Source of the DNA: CAZWSX01 sp964636985
Lineage (GTDB): Bacteria > Planctomycetota > Planctomycetia > Pirellulales > Pirellulaceae
Length of the DNA stretch: 64,000 nucleotides
NCBI GenBank assembly: GCA_964636985.1
Contig: CAZWSX010000031.1
Coordinates: forward strand, 1 to 64,000
Reading direction: 5' to 3'
The position numbers and the translations under genes were made by a program. Positions 24,476-34,257 of this stretch are shown piece by piece (the stretch's first letter is position 1; each line of letters opens with the position of its first letter). The notes below the pieces were generated by a model. That model was not told the origin of the DNA. It saw only the letters and a list, made by a program, of their open reading frames with translations, and searched no databases.

Positions 24476-25504
24476 ATGTCACAGACTTTGTCGAACCATC
24501 AGGGAACCAGCTTGGCCGACAGCGACGTCGAGGCCATCGAACGCCTTCGCGACGTTTATCAGCGGCTGAAAAAAGAACTCGGCCGCGTAATCATCGGGCA
24601 GCACGAAACCATCGAACGATTGGCGATTTGTTTATTCGCTCGCGGCCACGCCCTGCTGATGGGGGTTCCGGGCCTGGCGAAGACGTTGCTGGTGAGCAAG
24701 CTGTCGGAGACGCTTTCGCTCCACTATAGCCGCATCCAGTTCACGCCCGACTTGATGCCGATGGACATCACTGGGACCGACATTCTGCAAGAAGGGGCTA
24801 GCGGCAGGCGCGAGTTCCAATTCATTCGCGGCCCCGTATTCGCAAACATCGTGCTGGCCGACGAGATCAACCGCGCTCCGCCCAAGACGCAAGCGGCAAT
24901 GCTCGAAGCGATGCAGGAGCAGAAGATCACGGTCGTCGGCAAGACGTTCCGGCTAGAGCCCCCCTTCTTCGTGCTGGCAACGCAAAATCCGGTCGAGCAA
25001 GAAGGAACATACCCGCTGCCCGAAGCGCAGCTCGACCGCTTTATGTTCCTGATCGAACTCGACTATCCGAGCGAGGACGAGGAAATCTTGATCGCGCGGA
25101 CCACGACAGCCGACGCGCTGCCGGATCTTTCGCACTTGCTGACGGCATCGGAGATCATCGAACATCAGCACCTGGTGCGGCGCATGCCGGTGCCCGACCA
25201 CATCTACCAGTACGCAACACGATTGGTCCGGATGACGCGCCCCAACGACAAGCGAGCGCCGGCATGGCTCAAACCGCTGGTGAGCTGGGGCGCCGGTCCA
25301 CGGGCAGTGCAGTATTTGATCCTCGCAGCCAAGGCCCGCGCCGCCTTGCACGGCAGCTACCTGGTCCGCCTGGAAGACGTCCGCGAATCGGCAATCCCCG
25401 TGTTGACGCACCGAGTGATCACCACATTCGCCGCACAATCCGAAGGCCTCGATGCCAAAGGCATCGTCACCCGCCTAGTAGCCGAGTCCGTTCAAGATGC
25501 TTAG
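24476..25504 (+). CDS. MoxR-family AAA+ ATPase
   Basis: 342 aa from ATG 24476. Walker A MGVPGLAKT near residue 62, Walker B NIVLADEINRAPPKTQAAML near 122, sensor FFVLATQNPVEQEGTYPLPE and the MoxR-typical EAQLDRFMF follow. The C-terminal lid has WGAGPRAVQYLILAAKARA. MoxR ATPases act as chaperones that activate VWA-domain partners, and the next three genes encode DUF58/VWA-type proteins, the canonical partnership. First gene of a nine-gene co-directional train to 40202. A 220-nt gap with repeats separates it from the DUF58 gene, so a second promoter is possible. Confidence 0.93.
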   Translation: MSQTLSNHQGTSLADSDVEAIERLRDVYQRLKKELGRVIIGQHETIERLAICLFARGHALLMGVPGLAKTLLVSKLSETLSLHYSRIQFTPDLMPMDITGTDILQEGASGRREFQFIRGPVFANIVLADEINRAPPKTQAAMLEAMQEQKITVVGKTFRLEPPFFVLATQNPVEQEGTYPLPEAQLDRFMFLIELDYPSEDEEILIARTTTADALPDLSHLLTASEIIEHQHLVRRMPVPDHIYQYATRLVRMTRPNDKRAPAWLKPLVSWGAGPRAVQYLILAAKARAALHGSYLVRLEDVRESAIPVLTHRVITTFAAQSEGLDAKGIVTRLVAESVQDA

Positions 25505-25526
25505 GAAGCGATTAGCCACAAAGAAA

Positions 25527-25551
25527 GTAGCACGGACATTCCTGTCCGTGC
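25527..25551 (+). repeat. REP-like hairpin, copy 6
   Basis: GTAG (25527-25530) followed by arms GCACGGACA and TGTCCGTGC with a TTCC loop. It lies 22 nt after the MoxR stop codon, inside the MoxR-DUF58 gap. Confidence 0.75.
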
Positions 25552-25610
25552 GAGGTTGGCATGGTTACTCCAAGACGCGTAACACTCAGGAAATGACGCT
25601 GCCAGTTTTC

Positions 25611-25720
25611 ATGATTAATCGATTGATGATTGCTGATTTTTGATTTGTGAAGTTTCGGAATCTCGACTCGTTACTAACTTGCCTTCTCCGGTCCCTCCGG
25701 GTCTCCGTGGTGAAATAACT
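25611..25720 (+). repeat. Composite intergenic repeat, copy 5
   Basis: AT-rich block at 25611-25653 (TGATTAATCGATTGATGATT then TTTTTGATTTGTGAAGTT), then CTCCGGTCCCTCCGGGTCTC and CGTGGTGAAATAACT, ending just before the DUF58 start codon at 25725. The repeat therefore supplies the ribosome-binding region of that gene. Confidence 0.6.
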
Positions 25721-25724
25721 CTTC

Positions 25725-26636
25725 ATGGCCCTCCAACAAGCAACACGTGAATTCCTGGAACCTCGCGTTCTCGCGCGGCTTGGGAGTTTGCCGTTGTTTG
25801 CTCGGCGGCCGATGCAGGGGGCTGTCTCAGGCAAACATGCCAGCCCCCATCGCGGGTCGAGCGTCGAGTTCGCCGAGTACCGCAAGTACGTCCCCGGCGA
25901 CGACCTGCGGCGGCTCGATTGGCGAGCCTACGGTCGATCCGACCGGCACTACATCAAAGAATTCGAGTCGGATACAAACCTCCGCTGCTGCTTCGTGCTC
26001 GATACGAGCGGCTCGATGGGATTTGGTTCGACGGGGATCACTAAGCTCGAGTACGCCAAACGCATTGTCGGTGCGCTCGGTTACCTGGCGTGCCAACAAG
26101 GAGACGCCGTAGGGCTGTCGTGCGTTGCCGATAGCGTCGTGCGGAAGATTCCGACCAAGCGCAACCCGGCCCACTTGCGAGGTGTTTTCGACGCCCTCGA
26201 CAACGCCAAGCCGCACGGCGAAACACAGCTGGTTAAAGTCCTGCACGAAATGGCCGAAACGATCCAGCAGCGGGCGCTGGTGGTGATTGTCTCCGACTTG
26301 TTTGTGGAACCGGAATTGCTGCGGAACTGCTTTCAGCACCTGCGGTTTCGCAAGCACGACGTGGCGATCTTTCACTTGCTCGACCCGCTGGAACTCTCGT
26401 TCACGTTCCGGCGGCCGATGCGGTTTGTCGACATGGAAGGGGGCGGCTCGATCTTCGCCGAGCCAAACGATATCGCCGACCGGTACGACAAGGCGCTCGA
26501 AGATTATCTGAAGCACGTGCGGCAAGTAGCCATCGAATCGGCCATCGATTACCACCGGATCACGATCAACCACGATTACGAATCGACTCTCGTGCGGTTC
26601 TTACTGGGACGGGCCCAGGGGAGGACCATGCGATGA
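25725..26636 (+). CDS. DUF58 domain protein (MoxR partner)
   Basis: 303 aa, soluble. The DUF58 signature is present: SVEFAEYRKYVPGDDLRRLD then WRAYGRSDRHYIKEFE around residues 45-80. A VWA-type metal-site motif DTSGSMGFGS follows near residue 93. The remainder is alpha/beta VWA-like (ALVVIVSDLFVEPELL, VAIFHLLDPLELSF). DUF58 proteins are typical partners of MoxR ATPases. Its stop overlaps the next ATG by 4 nt. The region around the start codon derives from a repeat (25611-25720). Exact role unknown; likely part of a membrane-linked complex with the genes that follow. Confidence 0.9.
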   Translation: MALQQATREFLEPRVLARLGSLPLFARRPMQGAVSGKHASPHRGSSVEFAEYRKYVPGDDLRRLDWRAYGRSDRHYIKEFESDTNLRCCFVLDTSGSMGFGSTGITKLEYAKRIVGALGYLACQQGDAVGLSCVADSVVRKIPTKRNPAHLRGVFDALDNAKPHGETQLVKVLHEMAETIQQRALVVIVSDLFVEPELLRNCFQHLRFRKHDVAIFHLLDPLELSFTFRRPMRFVDMEGGGSIFAEPNDIADRYDKALEDYLKHVRQVAIESAIDYHRITINHDYESTLVRFLLGRAQGRTMR

Positions 26637-28666
26637 GTTTTCAACAACCGTGGCTCCTGATTGCGCTGCCGCTGATCCTATTGCCGATCATCATCCACCT
26701 GATCAACCAGCGCCGCTTCCAACAAATCCAGTGGGCGGCAATGCAGTTTTTGCTGGCCGCGCACCGGATGTCGCGCGGCTATTCGCGACTGCGGCAATGG
26801 CTGATCATGCTTGCCCGGATGCTCGTGATCGCGGGACTTGTGTTCGCGATCAGCCGGCCATTGTCCAGCGGCTGGCTTGGCTCGGCGGCCGGTGGTTCGG
26901 CCGATACGACCATCATTCTGCTCGACCGTTCTCCCAGCATGCAGGCCGGAACCGTGGAGGCCTCGAAGCTCGAGACAGGCAAGAGCCAACTGGTGCAGGC
27001 CCTCTCAACGCTCGGTTCGCGGCGTTGGGTGGTGATCGATGGCGCTTCGCGCAAGCCAGTTGAAATCTCGGCCCCCAAGGCTTTGCTCGATCTTCCATCG
27101 GCCTGGCCGACGGCGGCCTCGTCCGACACTCCGCTGATGCTGCAAGCGGCGCTCGACTATGTTCGCGAAAATCGCGCCGGCAAAACGGAAATCTGGATCT
27201 GCTCCGACCTTCGCGAGAGCGACTGGCAATCGGGCGACGGGCGCTGGAAGGCGCTGCGGGATGCGTTCTTGGAGTTCCCGCAGACGATTCGTTTTCATCT
27301 ATTGGCGTTCGCTAATCCCGACACGACGAACATTGGCATTCGCGCGACCGACGTTCGCCGCCGCAATACCGTCGACGGTGCCGAGTTGCTGGTCTCGCTC
27401 CGGATATCGCGAGCGGGCGATGCTCAAGAGAAGATTTCGATCCCGGTGCAGTTCGATCTCGAAGGGGCGCGGTCGACGTTGACGGTCGAACTCGCCACGC
27501 CTGTGGTCGAGATCAAGGAACACCCAATCCCGATCGAGCGGTCGCGCCAGCGGGGATGGGGAACCGTTTCGATTCCGGCCGACAGCAATCCGGGCGACAA
27601 CTCTTTCTATTTCGTTTACGACAAGCCCGCGCCGCGCAAGACTGTGATCGTTGCGGAAGAACCGGCTGTGGAAAAACCGCTCGCGATCGCGGCGATGATT
27701 GGCGGCGAGCCGGAGTTAATTGGAACGGTCGAGTCGAGCACGGTCGAGGCCCTCTCGGCGCTCGAATGGGACAACGTCGGCCTGCTGTTGTGGCAGGCAC
27801 CGCTGCCAACAGATTCGGCGGCCGACTTGGTCAAGGCGTTCGTCGATCGCGGCGGCCAAGTCGCTTTCTTCCCGCCGCGGAACCCCGGCGACGAAGAGTT
27901 CCTCGGCTGCCGCTGGGGAACCTGGTCACAGAGCGACGAAGGGTTCCCCATCGAATCGTGGCGATCCGACGAGGACGTGCTGGCTCGAAGCATCGGCGGC
28001 GCGGCCTTGCCTGTGGGCCAACTGAGTGTTCGCAACTATTGCAAACTGATCGGCGAATTGACGGCCCTGGCGACCCTGCGTTCGGGCGATCCATTGCTGG
28101 GCCGCGTGCCGACGGAACGGGGCGGCGTTTACTTTTGGACAACGACGCCAAGTCCTGGCGATTCATCGCTCGCTTCGGCGGGCATCGTTTTGTACGCCTT
28201 CGTTCAACGAACGCTCGGCACCGGGGCTGCAACCCTGCAAGGCGCAAGGATGCTCAACGCGGGCGAAGCCAAGAGCGAAGCCGCCACCGAGTGGACTTTG
28301 CTCTCCGAAGGGACGGGCCTCGTCTCGACCGAGAACGCTTACCAGGCCGGGGCCTATCGGGAAGGCAAATCAGCGGAGACGTCGCGACTGTTGGCCGTGA
28401 ATCGTACGGCGGCCGAGGACGAACCAAAAATTGTCGGTGACGAACAGATTCGCGAATTGTTCCACGGGCTGCCGATGGTCCGCGTCGATGAGAAGGCCGG
28501 CAGCGCCAACCGCCTTGTGGAAGAAATCTGGCGGCTGTTCCTGTTGACGATGATCGCGGCCTTGCTGCTGGAAGGCATCCTGTGCATTCCGACCAAGGCC
28601 CGCGCCCCGGTCGCGACGAACATTTCGATCCCAGCACGAACCCAAGCTCCGGAGATGGCGGCATGA
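26633..28666 (+). CDS. BatA-type membrane protein with VWA-like domain
   Basis: 677 aa. N-terminal BatA (Aerotolerance regulator N-terminal) module: WLLIALPLILLPIIIHLINQ, a charged QRRFQQIQWAAMQFL segment and a second helix at about residues 58-80 (LIMLARMLVIAGLVFAIS). A VWA-like domain begins with IILLDRSPSMQAG near residue 94 (DxSxS metal site). The middle region contains beta-sandwich strands and a Rossmann-like segment (PAPRKTVIVAEEPAVEKPLA). A further hydrophobic helix lies near the C-terminus (LFLLTMIAALLLEGIL). Four-nt overlaps on both sides. Probably in the cytoplasmic membrane with most of its mass outside. Confidence 0.85.
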   Translation: MSFQQPWLLIALPLILLPIIIHLINQRRFQQIQWAAMQFLLAAHRMSRGYSRLRQWLIMLARMLVIAGLVFAISRPLSSGWLGSAAGGSADTTIILLDRSPSMQAGTVEASKLETGKSQLVQALSTLGSRRWVVIDGASRKPVEISAPKALLDLPSAWPTAASSDTPLMLQAALDYVRENRAGKTEIWICSDLRESDWQSGDGRWKALRDAFLEFPQTIRFHLLAFANPDTTNIGIRATDVRRRNTVDGAELLVSLRISRAGDAQEKISIPVQFDLEGARSTLTVELATPVVEIKEHPIPIERSRQRGWGTVSIPADSNPGDNSFYFVYDKPAPRKTVIVAEEPAVEKPLAIAAMIGGEPELIGTVESSTVEALSALEWDNVGLLLWQAPLPTDSAADLVKAFVDRGGQVAFFPPRNPGDEEFLGCRWGTWSQSDEGFPIESWRSDEDVLARSIGGAALPVGQLSVRNYCKLIGELTALATLRSGDPLLGRVPTERGGVYFWTTTPSPGDSSLASAGIVLYAFVQRTLGTGAATLQGARMLNAGEAKSEAATEWTLLSEGTGLVSTENAYQAGAYREGKSAETSRLLAVNRTAAEDEPKIVGDEQIRELFHGLPMVRVDEKAGSANRLVEEIWRLFLLTMIAALLLEGILCIPTKARAPVATNISIPARTQAPEMAA

Positions 28667-30879
28667 ATACCGTGCGCACGCTGTCGCTGGCTTTGGGTGC
28701 ATGGCCCATCGGTGTCGCCGTAATGGCAGTCGTCGTTTGTGCCGCCGTTTCGTTCTACAGCTGGCGGCGGGCGGGATCACGCTTCGACCATGGGTTGCTC
28801 GAACTGCTCCGTGTGCTCTTGGTCGCCTTTGGAGCAATCTTGTTCCTGCAACCGGAATGGGTCGAAGAGCGCAAGCCGGAAGAGAAGCCCACGATCGCCG
28901 TCCTGTACGACGACTCGACTAGCATGGAAACACGCGATGTCGTCGTCTCCGGCGGTGCTCAAACCACAGCCGTAACGCGGCGCGAAGCAATTGCTCCCGT
29001 CTTGGAAGGCAAGCTTTGGGATGCGTTGCGGGATCGGTACGAGGTAGTCATTCAGCCGCTGTCGGCGACGGCTGGCGAATCGGGCAAGGAAACAAAGGGA
29101 ACGACCAACCTGACCGACCCGCTCGTTCGAGCGCCCCGCGACATCAAGAACCTGATGGCGGTTGTGCTCTTGTCCGACGGCGATTGGAACGCGGGCGATC
29201 CGCCGGCCCAAGCAGCGTCGGCATTGCGGCTGCAAGGCATTCCAGTGTTCACGGCGACAGCCGGAAGCCCCACGCGGTTGCCTGATATCGAACTGGTGAA
29301 CCTTGACTCGCCTACGTTTGGTGTGGCGGGGAAATCGGTGCGGATTCCGTTTTCGATCGACAGTGCGATGCCTCGCGAGTACATCGCGACGGTCAAGCTC
29401 ACGTCGTCCGATGGAGAAGAGGTGACCAAGGAAGTTCGCATCGCTCCAATGGGTCGCACCACTGACGCCTTGGTGTGGAAGCCCAAAGACATCGGCGATT
29501 ACACGGTGACGCTGGAAGTTCCCAAGCACTCCGACGAATTGCTTGGCGACAACAACAAACTCACGGCGCCGATTGCCATTCGCGCCGAAAAGCTCAAGGT
29601 GCTCGTCGTCGAATCGGTGCCGCGATGGGAATATCGCTTTCTGCGGAATGCCTTGTCGCGCGATCCAGGCGTTGAACTTTCGTGCTTGCTCTATCAGCCG
29701 GGCCTGGCCAAATCGGGTGGCGGCAGCAAGGACTACATTCGCCAGTTCCCATCGGGACTGGATGAGTTGTCCAAGTTCGACGTGGTGTTCCTGGGGGACG
29801 TGGGCGTCGAGGATGGGCAGCTCACGCCCGAGGATTGCCGGTTGCTGAAAGGGATCGTCGAACACCAGGCCAGCGGCCTGGTCTTCTTGCCAGGGACTTA
29901 CGGGCGAGAGATGACGCTGCTCGATACGGAACTCGGCGACCTTTGCCCAGTCGCTCTCGATGCGGATCAGCCAGGCGGCTGGGGTTCGCGAACGGCCAGC
30001 CATTTTGAACTGACGGAATTGGGGCGGCGCAGCCTTCTCACCAAGCTGGCCGATACCAACGAAGAAAACGCCGAGGTGTGGGAATCGCTCCCCGGCTTTC
30101 AGTGGTATGCACCGATCGTTCGCGCCAAGGCAGGTGCCGAAGTGCTGTGCGTCCATAAAGACGCCGAAAACGAACACGGCCGCTTGCCGCTGCTGGTGAC
30201 CAAAACGTACGGAGCCGGAAAAGTCCTGTTTATGGGGACCGACGGTGCTTGGCGTTGGCGCAAGGGGGTCGAGGACAAATACCACTACCGCTTTTGGGGG
30301 CAAGTGGTCCGCTGGATGGCTTACCAACGCAACCTCGCCAAAGGCGAAACGATGCGGATGTACTACTCGCCCGAACAGCCATTGGTGGGGCAATCGCTAT
30401 CGCTGCGAGCAAACGTGATGGAGCGAAGCGGCGAGCCGTTGCGCGATGGGGAGGTCACCGCCCGAATTGTTGCTCCTTCTGGTAAGCCCGAAACGGTCCG
30501 ATTTCGCTCGACTGGTGATGAATGGGGAGCTTTCGCGGCGACCTATGCAGTCGAAGAGCCTGGCGCCCATGAAGTGACGCTGAAATGCAAGCAGACGGGT
30601 GCCACATTGACGACCACGATCTTTGCCCAGGGTTCCCCCTACGAGCGGATCGGCAGGGCAGCGCGCCCCGAAGTGATGGAAGAGATTGCCCGCGTGACCC
30701 GCGGTGGTGTGATTGCCTTGGATCGTCCGCAGAAGTTTGTCGAGTCGCTGGAGGCTTTGCCTGAGGCTCCCCCTGCGATTGCACGTTTACAATTGTGGTG
30801 TCATCCGGTTACGGCGTCGGTATTTGTTGCCTTGATCGCGGTCTTTTGGGTTGGCCGGAAAGCGATCGGGTTCATCTAG
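28663..30879 (+). CDS. Membrane-anchored VWA / glutamine-amidotransferase-like protein
   Basis: 738 aa from ATG 28663, which overlaps the BatA stop by 4 nt and follows GGAG. Two N-terminal helices (GVAVMAVVVCAAVSFYSW; LRVLLVAFGAILFLQ), then a VWA-like domain starting IAVLYDDSTSMETRD near residue 78. Beta-sandwich strands follow, then a class I amidotransferase-like region (LKVLVVESVPRWEYRFLRNA, DVVFLGDVGVEDGQLTPEDC, GLVFLPGTYG) as in other planctomycete VWA proteins. The final helix (TASVFVALIAVFWVGRKAI) suggests the C-terminus is also membrane-embedded. No catalytic Cys triad of an active amidotransferase is evident. Acts with the DUF58/BatA products; inferred. Confidence 0.85.
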   Translation: MNTVRTLSLALGAWPIGVAVMAVVVCAAVSFYSWRRAGSRFDHGLLELLRVLLVAFGAILFLQPEWVEERKPEEKPTIAVLYDDSTSMETRDVVVSGGAQTTAVTRREAIAPVLEGKLWDALRDRYEVVIQPLSATAGESGKETKGTTNLTDPLVRAPRDIKNLMAVVLLSDGDWNAGDPPAQAASALRLQGIPVFTATAGSPTRLPDIELVNLDSPTFGVAGKSVRIPFSIDSAMPREYIATVKLTSSDGEEVTKEVRIAPMGRTTDALVWKPKDIGDYTVTLEVPKHSDELLGDNNKLTAPIAIRAEKLKVLVVESVPRWEYRFLRNALSRDPGVELSCLLYQPGLAKSGGGSKDYIRQFPSGLDELSKFDVVFLGDVGVEDGQLTPEDCRLLKGIVEHQASGLVFLPGTYGREMTLLDTELGDLCPVALDADQPGGWGSRTASHFELTELGRRSLLTKLADTNEENAEVWESLPGFQWYAPIVRAKAGAEVLCVHKDAENEHGRLPLLVTKTYGAGKVLFMGTDGAWRWRKGVEDKYHYRFWGQVVRWMAYQRNLAKGETMRMYYSPEQPLVGQSLSLRANVMERSGEPLRDGEVTARIVAPSGKPETVRFRSTGDEWGAFAATYAVEEPGAHEVTLKCKQTGATLTTTIFAQGSPYERIGRAARPEVMEEIARVTRGGVIALDRPQKFVESLEALPEAPPAIARLQLWCHPVTASVFVALIAVFWVGRKAIGFI

Positions 30880-30903
30880 CTTTTTCTCACGGAACGAGTC
30901 GCC

Positions 30904-33900
30904 ATGGACAAGAATTCCCAGCGAGAACCTTTGACGTTGCCCGCGAGTATGCGGACACAGCTGTTTTCGTTTCGCTCGCGACTCTGGTCGATCAAGATCA
31001 TGGAGGCGATCGCCGGCGCGCTCTTCGGCGTGGTCGCCGCGTACCTCGCGATCTTCGTGCTCGATCGTCTGATCGATACGCCGCCCGCGGCTCGATGGGC
31101 GATCTTCGCGACGGCGGTGATCGGCTGTGCCTTCGCCGGCGTGCTGCTCCATCGCTGGGTGTGGGGACATCGAAAGATGGACCAACTGGCGCGGCTGGTG
31201 GCTCGCCGACATCCGAACCTGGGTGACCGGATGTTGGGCGTGATCGAACTCGTCCGCAGCGAATCGGAACAAGCCCGTTCGCGAGCCTTGTGCGAAGCGG
31301 CCATCAAGCAAGTGGCAGGCGAAGTCTCGCACCGCGATCTGAGCGATGCCGTGCCGCGTCCGCGCCATCGCCAATGGGCGTGGATGGCTGGCGCCGTGGC
31401 CGTCATCGCATTGGTGCTGGGTGCGACCGTTCCCGAAGCAGCCGCCAATGCCTGGCAGCGATTCCTCTCGCCATGGAGCAACGCTAAGCGGTACACGTTC
31501 GCGGCCCTGCAACCCTTGCCCGAACGAATGGTCGTCGCTCACGGCGAACCGACCACCGTCGAACTCAAACTCAATCCCGACTCGCGCTGGAAACCGAACA
31601 GCGGATCGGTGCAAGTGGGTTCGCAAGCGCCGGTCGATGCCAACCGTGAAGAAAACAAATACGCCGTCACGATTCCGGGCCAGATCGAATCCGGTTGGAT
31701 GAAGGTCTCTGTTGGCGACGCAACGCAGCGGGTTCGAGTCGAGCCGATGTTGCGCCCCGAACTGGCGGCCGTCGCCGCCGAAGTGAAACTGCCTGAATAC
31801 TTGGAGCGAACACTGCCGCTCAAAAAAGATATTCGCGGCGGAGCGCTGTCGGTCGTAAAAGGGAGCGTCGCAACGCTAACCGCTACCGCCAATCGCGAAC
31901 TGGCCAGCGCCCAAGTCGATGGCTCCGATGCAGCCATCGCGAAGGATACGGTCACCACCAATCCGATTCCGGTCGACGAATCGCGGAAGCTGACGTTAGC
32001 GTGGAGCGACGCGAATGGGCTTTCGGGGCGCGAGCCGTTCGCGCTCTCGATTGTCGCTCGCGAAGACGAAGCGCCCGTGCTGGCCTGCGAGGGGCTCACC
32101 CGCGAAAAGATCGTCATCGATATCGAGACGATCACGTTCAAGGTTCACGCCCAGGATGACTTCGGCGTTCGTCGGGTCGGCATCGAATGGCGCAGCGCCG
32201 CCGAAGAAGGCCAAGCCGATGCCGTGAGCAACACGGCCGGCGAGCAACTCTTGGCGGCCGGAGCAGGCGACAAGGACTCAATCGACTTGTCGGGAACGTT
32301 CTGCGCGAAGACGCTAGGCATCGAGCCGCAAACGCTCGAAGTGCGTTTGTTCGTGGAAGACTACATGCCGGGTCGCCCCCGCGTGTACTCGTCGCCGTTC
32401 ACCATGCATGTCTTGAGTGCCGAGCAGCATGCGATCTGGCTGGCCGAACAGCTTTCGAAGTGGCATCGCCTGGCCCTCGAAGTTCGCGACCGCGAAATGC
32501 AGTTGCATGCCGTCAACGAGGAACTGCGAACGCTGGACGATACCGAACTCGATTTACCCGAGACGCGCCGACGGATCGAACAACAAGCCTCCGCCGAGCG
32601 GGCCAACGGCCGCCGGTTAACGGGCTTGGTCAACGCCGGCGAAGAGTTGCTGCGGCAAGGGATGCGCAATCCCGATTTCGGCGTCGGTCACTTGGAAAAG
32701 TGGGCCGAGATGCTCGTGATCCTCAAGGACATCGCGGGCAACCGGATGCCCAGCGTGGCCGACCTGCTCAAGCAAGCGGCTCAGGCGACGCCGGCCACTG
32801 CTGGCCCCAAGTCGTCGAGCAATCCCCAAGCGGGCCAGGTGAAGGCCTCGGGCGCGCCCGGCGGTCCTCCAGGCGATCAAAAAGGGAAGCCGAAGCCCCC
32901 AGCCCCGTCGCTGGTCGATATGGAGTCGTCGCAGCAACCAGCCAATCCAAATCAAGCGGACCAAGGCAAGCAGAATCCTACGCCTCCTAAGGCGGCAGCG
33001 CTCCGGTTGCCAGTGACGACCGTAATGGGCTCGGGCGGAAAGAAAGGTGGTGCCAGCCCCGCGGCTGCCAGTGTCGACGAAGCCGTCCGCGTGCAAGCCG
33101 ACCTGCTGGCCGAGTTCGAGAAGATCTCGGACGAGCTCAATAAGATCCTGGCCAATCTGGAAGGAAGCACGCTGGTCAAGCGGCTCAAGGCGGCTTCGCG
33201 GTTGCAACTCACCATCGCGACCAATTTGAGCAAGCAAGCCAGTGACGCGTTTGGCAAAGGGGAAGTCAAAGAAGCAAAAACTGAAGAAGCGGCGAAGGAA
33301 GTCGCCAACCAACCGGAACGTGGCCGTGGCAACAAAGACCGTCGCCATTCGGCCGACGCCGTGACGATCATCAACAGCGCCGCCGATGCGGAAGCCAAAG
33401 CGAGCCTGAACCTGTCGAACATCATGGACGACATGCAAGGCTACTTCGAGCGCCGCCGCATGCAGCGGTTCAAGACCGTGCTCGATGAAATGCGGACGGA
33501 AGACCCCATCGGTGGCTTGCGAAGGCTCGGCGACGAAATCCGCAAGGAAATCGGATTGTCGGCTGCACAGGCGGAATTCTGGTCCGACACGTTCGACCGC
33601 TGGGCCGAGAACCTCATCGATCCCGCCTGCAACGGCCAGTGCCCCGGCTGCAAGTCGAAAGCGAGCCTGCCTCCTTCGATCGTTCTGGAAGCGATGCGAA
33701 TTCTGGAAGGGGAAATCAACCTTCGCGAAGAGACGCGCGTGACCGATCAAGCCCGCGCCGGGCTGGAGTCGAAGGTCTTCGGCGATCGCGCGATGAAGCT
33801 CTCGGTTACGCAATCGGAGTTTTCCGATCGAACCAATAAGCTGACCGAGCGGATTCGCCAGCTGCCCGACGGTGAACAGGAGTTCGCCAAAGAAATCGCC

Positions 33901-34257
33901 TTGCTGACGCGAGTCGAGGAAGTGATGAACGACGCCAAGCAGATTTTGAGCCGGCCGCAAACCGACTCGGTGGCGGTGGCCGCCGAGACCGAAGCGATCG
34001 AGCTATTACTCAGCTCGAAGCGGATCAACCCGAAGGGCCGCGGCGGCGGAGGAGCCAATCCTGGCGGCGGCGGCACCGGCAACACGGTCGATTCGGCCCT
34101 GTCGCTGATCGGCCTCGGCGTGAACGAAAACGAAATCCGCGAGGACCACGGCATCGCCCAAACGACGGGCGAAACGGCGAACTCGATTCCCGAAGAATTC
34201 CGCGCCGGTTTGAGCGAGTACTTCAGCCGCTTGGAACGCGAAGGGAGCAAGCCGTAA
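30904..34257 (+). CDS. DUF4175-type large membrane protein
   Basis: 1117 aa. Two N-terminal membrane helices (KIMEAIAGALFGVVAAYLAI; AIFATAVIGCAFAGVLLH), a soluble stretch with DQLARLVARRHPNLGDRMLG, then a third helix (AWMAGAVAVIALVLGATVPE). A long extracytoplasmic part follows: beta domains (residues ~190-500), coiled coil (~510-600), a Pro/Lys/Gln-rich linker (~640-700) and helical C-terminus. NGQCPGCKSKAS near residue 914 could bind metal or form a disulfide. A Gly-rich run (GRGGGGANPGGGGTGN) precedes the tail. I assign DUF4175 from the N-terminal architecture and context. The stop shares one base with the next ATG. Confidence 0.75.
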   Translation: MDKNSQREPLTLPASMRTQLFSFRSRLWSIKIMEAIAGALFGVVAAYLAIFVLDRLIDTPPAARWAIFATAVIGCAFAGVLLHRWVWGHRKMDQLARLVARRHPNLGDRMLGVIELVRSESEQARSRALCEAAIKQVAGEVSHRDLSDAVPRPRHRQWAWMAGAVAVIALVLGATVPEAAANAWQRFLSPWSNAKRYTFAALQPLPERMVVAHGEPTTVELKLNPDSRWKPNSGSVQVGSQAPVDANREENKYAVTIPGQIESGWMKVSVGDATQRVRVEPMLRPELAAVAAEVKLPEYLERTLPLKKDIRGGALSVVKGSVATLTATANRELASAQVDGSDAAIAKDTVTTNPIPVDESRKLTLAWSDANGLSGREPFALSIVAREDEAPVLACEGLTREKIVIDIETITFKVHAQDDFGVRRVGIEWRSAAEEGQADAVSNTAGEQLLAAGAGDKDSIDLSGTFCAKTLGIEPQTLEVRLFVEDYMPGRPRVYSSPFTMHVLSAEQHAIWLAEQLSKWHRLALEVRDREMQLHAVNEELRTLDDTELDLPETRRRIEQQASAERANGRRLTGLVNAGEELLRQGMRNPDFGVGHLEKWAEMLVILKDIAGNRMPSVADLLKQAAQATPATAGPKSSSNPQAGQVKASGAPGGPPGDQKGKPKPPAPSLVDMESSQQPANPNQADQGKQNPTPPKAAALRLPVTTVMGSGGKKGGASPAAASVDEAVRVQADLLAEFEKISDELNKILANLEGSTLVKRLKAASRLQLTIATNLSKQASDAFGKGEVKEAKTEEAAKEVANQPERGRGNKDRRHSADAVTIINSAADAEAKASLNLSNIMDDMQGYFERRRMQRFKTVLDEMRTEDPIGGLRRLGDEIRKEIGLSAAQAEFWSDTFDRWAENLIDPACNGQCPGCKSKASLPPSIVLEAMRILEGEINLREETRVTDQARAGLESKVFGDRAMKLSVTQSEFSDRTNKLTERIRQLPDGEQEFAKEIALLTRVEEVMNDAKQILSRPQTDSVAVAAETEAIELLLSSKRINPKGRGGGGANPGGGGTGNTVDSALSLIGLGVNENEIREDHGIAQTTGETANSIPEEFRAGLSEYFSRLEREGSKP

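Noticed and set aside
28777..30393. 538-codon minus-strand open frame
   Set aside because: It is antisense to the VWA gene, which has clear domains and coupled neighbours. No recognisable motif in the antisense product.
32617..33960. 447-codon minus-strand open frame
   Set aside because: Antisense to the DUF4175 gene. Same shadow-frame reasoning.
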